Part shown: positions 8,783 to 17,445 of the stretch, in pieces | How the letters are laid out: each line of letters opens with the position of its first letter | How positions within the stretch are numbered: position 1 is the first letter of the stretch | Source: Amaricoccus macauensis_A | GTDB taxonomy: Bacteria; Pseudomonadota; Alphaproteobacteria; Rhodobacterales; Rhodobacteraceae | Direction: 5' to 3' | Assembly: GCF_049800915.1 (NCBI RefSeq) | Contig: NZ_JBNAFY010000006.1 | Coordinates: forward strand, 62,001 to 126,000 | DNA: 64,000 nucleotides | The notes under the pieces: generated by a model | Seen by the model: the letters and a program-made list of their open reading frames with translations, nothing else | What the model was told of the DNA's origin: nothing | The model's database searches: none | Position numbers and translations under genes: made by a program

Positions 8783-8856
8783 TGGAGCGGCTGAAGGGAA
8801 TCGAACCCTCGTATTCTGGATGGGAACCAGACGCTCTACCATTGAGCTACAGCCGC
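8783..8856 (-). tRNA. tRNA-Gly (anticodon CCC)
   Basis: The 74-nt gene folds as a standard cloverleaf. The acceptor stem GCGGCTG pairs with CAGCCGC, the anticodon stem TCTGG/CCAGA encloses the loop TTCCCAT, and the T arm contains GGTTCGATTCC. CCA is encoded at the 3' end (8783-8785). The CCC anticodon reads GGG glycine codons. Confidence 0.96.
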
Positions 8857-8914
8857 GTGAGGCGGTGAGATACCACCACCGCCCGCACCCCATCAAGCGG
8901 ATTTTGCGCAGCCC

Positions 8915-10180
8915 CTATTCCGCAGGGGCCGCACCGTCATCCGACTGCCCCTCCAGGAACCGCCGGTCGATCTCCGGCAGTTCCTCGCCACTGAGCGCCG
9001 CCTCGAAGGACCGCAGACGCTTGTAGATCGAAAGCAGCTCAACCACCGTCGTCCAGGAGTTCACCAGATACTGGAACGAGGTCCGTACCTGGTTGAAAGC
9101 ATTGAGAATCTGGTTCATCAGACCGAGCGTGATCGTGCCCGCCACGATGGCTGGCGCCAGCACGATGAAGCCGAAGACGTTGTCCGCCTGAAGGTAGAAG
9201 ATCCGGGCGATGTTGAAATACATGTAGTGGAAGTAGAGCCGGAAATAGTTCCGCCGCACGTTGCGAAACAGCTCCTGCGTGGTCGGCGGCTGGGCGCGAT
9301 CGGGGTCGTCCTCGCCATAGACCAGCTCCTTGCGATAGGCCGCCTCGACCCGCTGGTTACGGAACTCCAGCCCCGGCAGCTTGATGCCCACGAGCGCGAG
9401 GAACCCGGTGCCGAACACCGACCAGACGATGGCCGCCACCACCAGCGGATAAGGCACCGTGCCCAGAATCGGCACCTCGGTGATCTCGGCCGAAAGCCGC
9501 ACGAGCACCGGAAGGAAGGCGATGAGCGTCATGACCGCATCGACAAGACTGACCCCGAGCCCTTCCATCGTGGCGGAGAACCGCATCGTGTCTTCCTGCA
9601 CGCGCTGCGCCGCGCCTTCGATATGGCGCAGCCGGCCCCAGTTCTCCATGTAGTAGTCGTTCATCGCCGTGCGCCAGCGGAAGATCCAGTGGCTCACGAA
9701 GAACCGCGTCAGCACGCCGACGACCACCGCCACCAGCGCGATGCCGAGGAACTGCCCGATTCCACGGTAGAAATCCCCGAGCGTCACATCCTGGGTCTGG
9801 GCAAGCGCGGCCTGCACGAGGTCGTAGAACGGCCCGTACCAGTCGTTGATCGCGACGCTCACCTGCACCTGGAAATAGGTGGTGAAAAGGATCAGCGCCG
9901 AGCCGAGAATCGACCATTTCTCCCAAGGATGCGGCGAATAGAAATGCCAAAACAGCGCGAAGACACCGACGGAGAGCGCGTAGTAGATGTAGAACCAGAC
10001 GAACTGTGCCGACCAGAAACGCTCGACGCCCAGCGCGCGTTCCGCCCCTTCCTCCCCCACGAGGCCCAGGGCCGCGCCGAGTTCCGACCCGCCCGCATAC
10101 CAGCTCAGCATGCACAGGATCGTCCAGAGGATCGCGGACCAGATGAAAAGCTTCGGGCTTGGAAAGAAGGATACAAACAC
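8915..10180 (-). CDS. sbmA: SbmA/BacA-like peptide uptake transporter
   Basis: A 421-residue inner-membrane protein of the SbmA/BacA family, proton-driven importers of antimicrobial and proline-rich peptides; BacA also supports intracellular survival and symbiosis in rhizobia. Conserved blocks include WRTAMNDYYMENW, HIEGAAQRVQEDTMRF, GIKLPGLEFRNQRVEAAYRK and NYFRLYFHYMYFNIARIFY. The frame extends to 10273, but homologues begin FVSFFP, so I take the GTG at 10180; the ribosome site there is weak. No ABC ATPase is fused or adjacent, as expected for this class. Confidence 0.92.
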   Translation of the reverse strand: MFVSFFPSPKLFIWSAILWTILCMLSWYAGGSELGAALGLVGEEGAERALGVERFWSAQFVWFYIYYALSVGVFALFWHFYSPHPWEKWSILGSALILFTTYFQVQVSVAINDWYGPFYDLVQAALAQTQDVTLGDFYRGIGQFLGIALVAVVVGVLTRFFVSHWIFRWRTAMNDYYMENWGRLRHIEGAAQRVQEDTMRFSATMEGLGVSLVDAVMTLIAFLPVLVRLSAEITEVPILGTVPYPLVVAAIVWSVFGTGFLALVGIKLPGLEFRNQRVEAAYRKELVYGEDDPDRAQPPTTQELFRNVRRNYFRLYFHYMYFNIARIFYLQADNVFGFIVLAPAIVAGTITLGLMNQILNAFNQVRTSFQYLVNSWTTVVELLSIYKRLRSFEAALSGEELPEIDRRFLEGQSDDGAAPAE

Positions 10181-10384
10181 GTCGGATACGGCCCATCGAT
10201 GGTTGAACGAAGTCTGCCAAGCACATCTGCCGCCTCGCGGCAACACAAGACGCCAAAACGTCTTCGTGTGCAAATTGCTTCCGGCCGATGCGACTGCGAC
10301 ACCATATCCCGCACAGTCCCGGCGTCCCGCCTAGGCAACCTCCGGCAACCTCCCTATATCGGAACGCAAACCGATGGAGGGTGC

Positions 10385-10942
10385 ATGAGCGAGAACAAAT
10401 TTCCCGGCTGGCATGGAACGACGATCGTCGCGGTGCGCAAGGGCGGTCGTGTCGTGGTCGCGGGCGATGGCCAAGTGAGCCTCGGCAACACCGTGATCAA
10501 GGGCTCGGCCCGCAAGGTGCGACGGATCTCACCGGGCGGCCGCCCGGTCGTCTGCGGTTTTGCCGGCTCGACGGCAGATGCGTTTACCCTGCTCGAACGA
10601 CTGGAAAAGAAGCTCGAGGCGGCACCCGGCCAGCTTCAGCGCGCAGCCGTGGAACTCGCCAAGGACTGGCGCACGGACAAATACCTGCGCAACCTCGAAG
10701 CCATGCTGATCGTGACCGACGGCGCGGACCTCTTCGTGATCACCGGCGCAGGGGACGTGCTGGAACCGGAGCATGATGTCACCGCGATCGGCTCCGGCGG
10801 AAACTATGCCCTCGCTGCTGCACGTGCGCTCTACGACACCGATGCGGATGCCGAGACCATCGCACGCAAGGCGCTGACGATCGCCGCCGAGATCTGCGTC
10901 TTCACCAATGGCAACATGATCGTGGAGGAGTTGAGCGCCTGA
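10385..10942 (+). CDS. hslV: HslV peptidase subunit of the HslUV protease
   Basis: A 185-residue threonine peptidase that forms the proteolytic chamber of the ATP-dependent HslUV complex. Residues 1-11 are a propeptide, and Thr12 in HGTTIVAVR would become the N-terminal nucleophile. The ATG at 10385 sits behind GGAGGGTGC; the same frame is open far upstream but only as antisense of sbmA. Its partner hslU is 660 bases downstream, with an antisense gene between them. Confidence 0.95.
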   Translation: MSENKFPGWHGTTIVAVRKGGRVVVAGDGQVSLGNTVIKGSARKVRRISPGGRPVVCGFAGSTADAFTLLERLEKKLEAAPGQLQRAAVELAKDWRTDKYLRNLEAMLIVTDGADLFVITGAGDVLEPEHDVTAIGSGGNYALAAARALYDTDADAETIARKALTIAAEICVFTNGNMIVEELSA

Positions 10943-10960
10943 GCGCCCGGCCCCACCTGT

Positions 10961-11365
10961 CTAGCCGATGGACGCGACCCCGAGCGGCACGTCGAACCGC
11001 TCGCACCAGACCCAGATCTCGTTGTAGTCGGCGGGGTTGAACCCCTCTGGCAGGGCATAGGTCTGCGCGCCTGCGTTGCTTTGGAGCGGCCCGAGGATCG
11101 TGTCGCCGTCATAGCCGTCGCGACCCAGCGCGACCTTCGGGTCCGGCGCCCCGTCGAAGCTGAAATCGTGCCCCAGGCTCACGAAATGCCGGCCATCCTG
11201 CTCGGTAATGGCGGCGGAACCGGTGGTGACATGGGCACTGCGGCCCGAAAAGCTGCCCTGCTTGAGCACGCGGAGCTCCTCGGCGCGCAGGGCGGCAGGA
11301 AGCGGCGCGAGCGAAACGGCCAGCCCGGCCAGTGTGGTGCGCAGGAAATCACGGCGAAGGGTCAT
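10961..11365 (-). CDS. DM13-domain exported protein
   Basis: A 134-residue protein starting MTLRRDFLRTTLAGLAVSL, a twin-arginine-like export signal. The rest is one DM13 domain: HDFSFDGAPDPKVALGRDG, then LPEGFNPADYNEIWVWC and ERFDVPLGVA at the C terminus. DM13 domains are proposed to take part in extracytoplasmic electron transfer through a conserved Cys (here in WVWC). The gene lies antisense between hslV and hslU and converges on hslV with an 18-base gap. Confidence 0.8.
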   Translation of the reverse strand: MTLRRDFLRTTLAGLAVSLAPLPAALRAEELRVLKQGSFSGRSAHVTTGSAAITEQDGRHFVSLGHDFSFDGAPDPKVALGRDGYDGDTILGPLQSNAGAQTYALPEGFNPADYNEIWVWCERFDVPLGVASIG

Positions 11366-11606
11366 GGAATGGATCCTCGATCGAATTGCGTTGGTGATCC
11401 ATTCGCCTGCCTGACCCAACCCTTACCGGATCACGGAAAGTTTGGCGCGGAACTGGACCGTTCTGGCCTGCGATGAGCCAATTCACCCCGCCCTTGCGCT
11501 CCTGCGCTGCCAATGAGATAGCCATGCCGGTCTTGTTCCACAGGATTGCGTGCATATCTCGGCAGGATCGCAGGAAGCGCCCGCACAGGGTTTCAACAGG
11601 AAAGGC

Positions 11607-12923
11607 ATGAGCCAGGTGACCGAACTCACTCCCCGCGAGATCGTTTCCGAACTTGACCGTTTCATCATCGGACAGAAGGACGCGAAGCGTGCGGTTGCCG
11701 TGGCGCTTCGGAACCGCTGGCGGCGCAAGCAGCTGCCCGATGACATCCGCGACGAGGTCTATCCGAAGAACATCCTGATGATCGGTCCGACCGGCGTCGG
11801 CAAGACCGAGATCTCGCGCCGCCTCGCCAAGCTCGCCAGAGCGCCCTTCGTCAAGGTCGAGGCGACGAAATTCACCGAAGTCGGTTATGTGGGCCGCGAC
11901 GTGGAGCAGATCGTGCGCGACCTGGTGGATGCGGCCATCGTCATGGTCCGTGCGGAGATGCGCGAGAGCGTGAAGGCCGCCGCCCACGAAGCCGCCGAGA
12001 ATCGCGTGATCGAGGCGCTGGCCGGCCAGGGCGCACGCGATCAGACCCGCGAGATGTTCCGCAAGAAGCTGCGCGACGGCGTGCTCGACGACAAGGAAAT
12101 TGAACTGGACGTGGCGGACACCTCCAACCCGTTCTCCACCATGGAAATCCCCGGCCAGCCGGGCATGAACATGGGCGCGATCAATCTTGGCGACATGTTC
12201 GGCAAGGCCTTCGGCGGGCGCACCACCCGGCGGCGTCTGAGCGTCGCGGCCTCCTACGAACTCCTGATCGCCGAGGAAGCCGACAAGCTGATCGACGCCG
12301 AGGCCGTGAACCGCAACGCCATCGAGGCGGTGGAGCAGAACGGCATCGTGTTCCTCGACGAGATCGACAAGGTCTGCGCACGGGCCGAGGCGCGCGGCGG
12401 CGACGTGAGCCGCGAGGGCGTTCAGCGCGACCTCCTGCCGCTGATCGAGGGCACGACCGTCTCGACGAAGCATGGCCCGGTGAAGACAGACCACATCCTC
12501 TTCATCGCATCGGGCGCCTTCCACATCGCGAAACCCTCCGATCTCCTGCCCGAACTTCAGGGCCGTCTGCCGATTCGCGTCGAACTGCGGGCACTCACGG
12601 AAGAGGATTTCGTCCGCATCCTGACCGAGACGGACAACGCGCTGACAAGGCAGTATACCGCGCTGATGGCGACCGAGAACGTCACCGCAACCTTCTCGCA
12701 GGACGGGATCGAGGCGCTGGCGCAGATCGCGGCGGAAGTGAACCGCACGGTCGAGAACATCGGCGCGCGCCGACTTTACACGGTGATGGAGCGGGTGTTC
12801 GAGGAATTGAGCTTCACCGCCCCGGACAAGTCTGGCGAGGCGGTCGAAGTGGACCGGGCCTTCGTGGAGGCCCATCTCGGGGAGCTCATGGCATCGAGCG
12901 ACCTGAGCCGCTACGTGCTCTGA
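11607..12923 (+). CDS. hslU: HslU ATPase subunit of the HslUV protease
   Basis: A 438-residue AAA+ unfoldase that feeds substrates to HslV. Walker A is GPTGVGKT (60-67), and Walker B is in the IVFLDEIDK segment. The intermediate (I) domain lies between them, and the sensor-2 and C-terminal helix region (RRLYTVMERVFEELSF) is intact. ATG 11607 is preceded by AGGAAAGG; an upstream ATG at 11550 is non-homologous. Because the DM13 gene separates it from hslV, it probably has its own promoter in 11366-11606. Confidence 0.95.
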   Translation: MSQVTELTPREIVSELDRFIIGQKDAKRAVAVALRNRWRRKQLPDDIRDEVYPKNILMIGPTGVGKTEISRRLAKLARAPFVKVEATKFTEVGYVGRDVEQIVRDLVDAAIVMVRAEMRESVKAAAHEAAENRVIEALAGQGARDQTREMFRKKLRDGVLDDKEIELDVADTSNPFSTMEIPGQPGMNMGAINLGDMFGKAFGGRTTRRRLSVAASYELLIAEEADKLIDAEAVNRNAIEAVEQNGIVFLDEIDKVCARAEARGGDVSREGVQRDLLPLIEGTTVSTKHGPVKTDHILFIASGAFHIAKPSDLLPELQGRLPIRVELRALTEEDFVRILTETDNALTRQYTALMATENVTATFSQDGIEALAQIAAEVNRTVENIGARRLYTVMERVFEELSFTAPDKSGEAVEVDRAFVEAHLGELMASSDLSRYVL

Positions 12924-12926
12924 GGA

Positions 12927-13160
12927 TCAGGTGCTCTGCACGCGGGGGATGGCGGCGTCCGCAGTCTTGCCGGACGTCTTCCCCCGCTCTTCCGCTTCCT
13001 GGGCGCGGGAGTAGCTCCAGAGCGCCAGAAGCACGAGCACGGTCGAAGCCGTGAAGGAGTAGACGATCAGGGACACGAGGATCCCGTTTCCGAAGACCAG
13101 CGCTGCACCTCCCGCGACCGCGCCGATGATCATTGATATGGACATTAGGCCGACAAGCAT
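12927..13160 (-). CDS. Small membrane protein, unknown function
   Basis: Seventy-seven residues with two predicted transmembrane helices (about 5-25 and 27-49), then a short basic/acidic tail. ATG 13160 follows AAGGAAAAG. It converges on hslU with a 3-base gap. I recognise no family. Confidence 0.6.
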   Translation of the reverse strand: MLVGLMSISMIIGAVAGGAALVFGNGILVSLIVYSFTASTVLVLLALWSYSRAQEAEERGKTSGKTADAAIPRVQST

Positions 13161-13350
13161 TTTTACGCTTTTCCTTTTCAGCTCGCACGCCGATTGATTT
13201 TAGACCAACACATACCACTTAGACGGTAGCCTGACCACGGGGTTACGGCAACTGATTATTGCGCAAAACCCTAACCAAACGATAACATTCGAACTCGGCA
13301 CTCGGCGGAGGGCGGCTTTTGGCGCGGCTGGATCGGTGAGTCAAGACACT

Positions 13351-14529
13351 TCAGACGATTCGTATCAGCCGTCGCATCGCATCTATTCCATATATGGGCC
13401 CGAAAACCATGATTGCCAGAGCCGCCTGCCAGCCGAAGGCCTGCGCGAAGAAGGGCATGGCCTGCACCGTGAAGAACGTCATCGTGAAACCGATAGCCGT
13501 CTGGAAGGTCATCAGGCTGCCCGCGCGGTCGGGCGGAGCCGAATCGGCGACAAGTGCCGAAAATTGCGCGGAATCCGGGATCACCGAGGCGCCCCACAGA
13601 ATCGCCAGCGCCGCGACGAGCCAGACGGGCCCGCCGAAGGCCGCCGCCGTGGCGAGCCCCGAGACGCCGCTCACGATCAGTGAAATCTTCGCGACCTGTG
13701 CCTTGCCGATCCGATCCGCGAACCAGCCAGCCGGCACGCACATGACCCCGCCCAGCGCGATCGCGACGAAAGTGACGAGCTTGGCGGCGGACTGGGCGTC
13801 CTCCAGGGCGAGTTGCGCGGAAAAGGAAACCGCAAGCGCCGCCCCGATCCAGGCCCAGTAGGTATAGAGCTCCCACATGTGCCCGAGATACCCCGCATAG
13901 GCGAGCCGTATGCGCCGGTCCGTCCAGGCCATGCGAATCGCGCCCGGATCGAAGGCCCGCGCCTGGGCATGGGCCGGACCAAGCGAAGTCATGAGCGCGA
14001 GCCCGGCGGAAACGAGCGCAAGCGCGGAGGACCCCGCCACGGTCACGCGCCAGTTCGTGCCGCCCAGAAAGGCAAAGAGGTGCGGCAGCGCCGAGCCAAG
14101 CGTGAGCGCGCCCACGAGCAGCCCGACGAGCAGCCCGCGATCCTTCGTGCCCCAGCCGACGATGATCTTCATCCCCACCGGATAGACGCCTGCGAGGCAG
14201 ATCCCGGTGATGCCGCGCAGGAGCACCTGCACCACGCCGCCAATGGGCGTGACGAGCAGCGCAAGATTGGCCACGCTGCCGATGACCGCACAGACCGCGA
14301 TCACTCGCCTCGGGTCGATCCGATCCGGCGTGCCATGCACTGCCATGCCCAGCGCCCCGAGCACGAAGCCGATCTGCACCGCACTCGTCAGCAATGCGGC
14401 GCGGAAATGGCCGATGTCGCCTTCCGCGATCAGTTCCGGCAGGATCGCGGCCGAAACGAACCAGAGGCTCATCGTCATCACCTCGACAACCGCGAGGATG
14501 CCGACACTTCTCGCTTTTCCGGGCATCAT
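13351..14529 (-). CDS. Major facilitator superfamily transporter
   Basis: A 392-residue protein with about 12 transmembrane helices. It begins MMPGKARSVGILAVVEVMT and includes the loop ATG-motif-like stretch GTPDRIDPRRV after helix 2. The start overlaps the stop of the upstream phosphorylase gene in an ATGA arrangement, so translation is probably coupled. Being the third gene of the amidohydrolase-PNP-MFS operon, it most likely moves nucleosides or purine bases, but the substrate is inferred only from context. Confidence 0.85.
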   Translation of the reverse strand: MMPGKARSVGILAVVEVMTMSLWFVSAAILPELIAEGDIGHFRAALLTSAVQIGFVLGALGMAVHGTPDRIDPRRVIAVCAVIGSVANLALLVTPIGGVVQVLLRGITGICLAGVYPVGMKIIVGWGTKDRGLLVGLLVGALTLGSALPHLFAFLGGTNWRVTVAGSSALALVSAGLALMTSLGPAHAQARAFDPGAIRMAWTDRRIRLAYAGYLGHMWELYTYWAWIGAALAVSFSAQLALEDAQSAAKLVTFVAIALGGVMCVPAGWFADRIGKAQVAKISLIVSGVSGLATAAAFGGPVWLVAALAILWGASVIPDSAQFSALVADSAPPDRAGSLMTFQTAIGFTMTFFTVQAMPFFAQAFGWQAALAIMVFGPIYGIDAMRRLIRIV

Positions 14530-15371
14530 GATCTGGATGTCACCTCGGGCGCGGCCATGCGCGGCAGGATGTATTCGAGCAGCGTCGCGATCTTCTCGCC
14601 AGCGATGGCGGCGTTGGCGAGTACCTCCTCGATGGTGTCCGGCTGCTGGTCCACCCCACCGGTCGCGGAATTTGTCACCGCCGAAAGTCCCAGAACCCTG
14701 AGGCCGGCATGGACAGCCGCGATCACCTCGACAACCGTGGACATGCCCACCGCATCGCCGCCCGAATTGCGCAGAAAGCGCCGCTCGGCGGACGTCTCGA
14801 GCGATGGACCCGTGATGCCGGCATAGATCCCCCGTCGCAGATCCGGCCCGCCAGCAGAGATCGCGAGTTCCCGCCATTCGGGATCATAGGCGCGCGACAT
14901 GTCGGGAAACCGCAAGCCGACACTTTCATCGTTGTCACCGATGAGCGGGTTGGCCCCCGTCAGGTTGAGATGGTCCTCGATCAGCATCACGTCCCCCGGT
15001 GCAAAATCGGGGTTCAGTGCGCCGGCCGCATTGGTCACGACGAGCGATTTGGCCCCCATGGCGCGGAGGAGGTATATGGGGAAGGCGACCTCTTGCGCAG
15101 ACCGACCTTCGTAGAGATGGATCCGCCCCTGCATCAGCGCGCAGCGAACGCCGGAAAGCTCCCCGATGACGAACTGCCCCACGTGTCCCGGCGCCGTCGA
15201 AGAGGCCATGCCGGGAACCGAGAGATAGGAGATGCGCACCGCGCCCTGAACCTTGTCCGCCAGCCCGCCAAGGCCCGAGCCCAACACGATCCCAAGCTCG
15301 ACGGGCGCGCCGGACAGTTCTCCCATCGAGGTGATTGCGCCGTCGATCTTCGTCTTGAGAAACCCGTTCAT
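14526..15371 (-). CDS. Purine nucleoside phosphorylase, trimeric type
   Basis: A 281-residue enzyme cleaving purine nucleosides with phosphate to base and ribose-1-phosphate. Visible motifs are the phosphate loop LGSGLGGLAD, the active-site segment GRIHLYEG, VTNAAGALNPDFAPGD, the GPSLETSAE loop, DAVGMSTVVEVIAA and the purine-contact segment SAVTNSATG. The set fits class I trimeric PNP (PunA/XapA type). Start and stop overlap both neighbours by 4 bases. The exact base preference is not decidable. Confidence 0.9.
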   Translation of the reverse strand: MNGFLKTKIDGAITSMGELSGAPVELGIVLGSGLGGLADKVQGAVRISYLSVPGMASSTAPGHVGQFVIGELSGVRCALMQGRIHLYEGRSAQEVAFPIYLLRAMGAKSLVVTNAAGALNPDFAPGDVMLIEDHLNLTGANPLIGDNDESVGLRFPDMSRAYDPEWRELAISAGGPDLRRGIYAGITGPSLETSAERRFLRNSGGDAVGMSTVVEVIAAVHAGLRVLGLSAVTNSATGGVDQQPDTIEEVLANAAIAGEKIATLLEYILPRMAAPEVTSRS

Positions 15372-16678
15372 GCGATGCTGGCCGCGATGGCGGGCTCCAG
15401 CGTGCGCACCGCCGCCAGCGTTTCGGCCAGGTCCGATTTCACCAGCGCCCCGTCGCGCACCACCTGCTCGCCCGCAACGAACACATGCCGCACATCGGAT
15501 TTCGCCGCCGAGTAGACGATATGGGTCATTGGGTCGAACATCGGCACCGCATGGGCCCGGTCGGTCGCGAGCAGGATCATGTCGGCCTCCTTGCCCACTT
15601 CCAGCGAGCCGATCCGCTCGCCCGCGCCCAGCGCCTCGGCACCGTTCTGCGTGACCATCCGGAGCGCCTGCGCCGTGGTGACGGCATCCGCCCGGAGCGT
15701 CGTCGCCTTGGGCATCGTCGCCGCCATGCGAAGCGCCATCCACATGTCGAGATCGTTGCCCGAGATCGCACCATCCGTGCCGACCGTCACCCGCACGCCC
15801 GCCGCGAGCATGTCGGCGATCCGAGCGAAACCGCTGGCGAGTTTCAGGTTCGACATCGGGTTATGCGCCACAGTCACCTTGCGCCGCGCAAGAATGTCGA
15901 TCTCCTCGTCGTCGAGCCAGACGCAATGGGCCAGAACCGCGCGCTCATCCAACAGGCCGAGGTGTTCCAGATGCCGGATCACCGTGCGCCCGTAGCGGCT
16001 CTCGATATCGGCAAGCTCCGCTTTCGTTTCGGCGGCATGGGTGCAGAAGAGCCCGCCATGGCGGTCGGTCGCGTCGCGCGCGGCCCGCAGGTTCTCGGGA
16101 TTGACCGTGTAGGCTCCGTGCGGAAATGTGCCGGGCAGCACCATCGGGTCCGCGCCGAACTCCTCGAAGAAGGCCTCCGCATCCCTGACCCGGCGCTCGG
16201 GCCCGTGCTTGTCCATGCCGGGAAAGTCGAAGAATATGCCGCCAGTGGAGACCCGCAGTCCCACGTCCCGCGCCGCTCCAACCGTTTCGGTGGGATGCCA
16301 GAACATGTCCATGACGGTGGTGACACCGCCGAGCAGCAGTTCCGAGAACCCGAGCCGCGCCCCGAGCCGCACCGTTTCGCGGTTGAGAATGGCGCCTTCC
16401 GCCTTCCAGACTGTCTGGAGCCAGGGTTCGAGCGGCAGATCCTCGATCAGACCCCGAAAGAGACTGTCCGCCGCATGGCAATGGGTGTTGATCAGCCCGG
16501 GCATCAGGATCATGCCGGCCGCGTCGATGACCTTTCCCGCGTTGCCGGAGAGATCCGCCGCAGGCCCGATCGCCGCGATCCTGCCACCGGAGACGGCAAG
16601 CGCGCCATCCCGAACCACGGTATCGCTCTCATCGGCCGTGACGATGATGGCATTGGTAATAACGAAATCGAATGACAT
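15368..16678 (-). CDS. TRZ/ATZ-family amidohydrolase (nucleoside or base deaminase)
   Basis: A 436-residue metal-dependent hydrolase of the amidohydrolase superfamily. The metal ligands are visible as NTHCH near residue 66, CTHAAETKAE, LAHCVWLDDEE and the catalytic GTDGA. The closest known groups deaminate adenosine-type compounds (S-adenosylhomocysteine, 5'-methylthioadenosine) or 8-oxoguanine. First gene of the operon with PNP and an MFS transporter, so a purine nucleoside substrate is a sensible inference. Confidence 0.87.
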   Translation of the reverse strand: MSFDFVITNAIIVTADESDTVVRDGALAVSGGRIAAIGPAADLSGNAGKVIDAAGMILMPGLINTHCHAADSLFRGLIEDLPLEPWLQTVWKAEGAILNRETVRLGARLGFSELLLGGVTTVMDMFWHPTETVGAARDVGLRVSTGGIFFDFPGMDKHGPERRVRDAEAFFEEFGADPMVLPGTFPHGAYTVNPENLRAARDATDRHGGLFCTHAAETKAELADIESRYGRTVIRHLEHLGLLDERAVLAHCVWLDDEEIDILARRKVTVAHNPMSNLKLASGFARIADMLAAGVRVTVGTDGAISGNDLDMWMALRMAATMPKATTLRADAVTTAQALRMVTQNGAEALGAGERIGSLEVGKEADMILLATDRAHAVPMFDPMTHIVYSAAKSDVRHVFVAGEQVVRDGALVKSDLAETLAAVRTLEPAIAASIA

Positions 16679-16771
16679 GAGCCCCGCCGCGCAAGTTCCC
16701 GTTTGGCTTGCACACGCTTGGCCGGGCTGTCAACCAGAGCGGTATGTCACGTCTCGCGGAGGAGAATCGCC

Positions 16772-17146
16772 ATGCCCCCCGACTGGCTCCTGCCCGGCCC
16801 GGTCCCGCCCGAATTCGCCACCGACGAACTCTGCCATATCACCGAACTCCTCAACGATCCCGCCTGCCCTGAGGTTTCCCTGGCACGCGCTAGGGTTGAG
16901 CCTGGCGTGACGACCCGCCTGCACCGGGTCATGGCGACGGCGGAGCGCTACGTGATCACGCAAGGCACGGGCCTGGTCGAGATCGATGGCGAAAGCCGGG
17001 AAGTGAGGGCCGGCGACCGCGTGCTGATTCCTCCCGGCGCGGCGCAGAGGATCACCAATACCGGCGCGCAGGACCTGATTTTCGACTGCATCTGCACGCC
17101 TCGCTTCGATCCCGCTGCCTATATCGACATCGACCGGGCGAAATAG
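16772..17146 (+). CDS. Cupin-domain protein
   Basis: A 124-residue single-cupin protein with motif 1 around TTRLHRVMATAERYVITQGTG and motif 2 around GDRVLIPPGAAQRITN. Motif 1 keeps one His and a Glu, so metal binding is possible but not certain. ATG 16772 follows GGAGGAG. It is divergent from the purine operon; any functional link to it is unknown. Confidence 0.8.
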   Translation: MPPDWLLPGPVPPEFATDELCHITELLNDPACPEVSLARARVEPGVTTRLHRVMATAERYVITQGTGLVEIDGESREVRAGDRVLIPPGAAQRITNTGAQDLIFDCICTPRFDPAAYIDIDRAK

Positions 17147-17445
17147 CACTACCCCTGATGCCGGATCGGGCAAAACCTGTAGTCAGAATGTATAATTGAT
17201 CGACATGTTGCGGAATCACTATAGTAGGTTCCAAGATGTTGATTCACACGATGGGCAAGACAATGCTCTTTTTGCCGGCGTCGGCCTCATAATATTTTAC
17301 AACCACCTATTTCGCTTTTATAAAAATGCGCAACGGGTGTCGGGTGGGCGCTTCTGGGGAGAAACGCGCCGACAACCTGTGTAAGTTGTCCGCGCTGGGG
17401 AGTGCGGCTGCAGTACCCAAGAAACATAGTGAAGTGGAAACGCCA
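17147..17445. other. AT-rich intergenic region upstream of acs
   Basis: About 300 bases without a gene, clearly richer in A and T than the flanks (for example 17290-17335). It should carry the acs promoter. One possible pair is TTGATC (17196-17201) and TATAGT (17220-17225), 18 bases apart, but this would leave a 220-base leader and remains weak. Confidence 0.4.

Noticed and set aside
11349..12875. 508-codon open frame antisense to hslU
   Set aside because: Shadow of the HslU codons; no recognisable domain.
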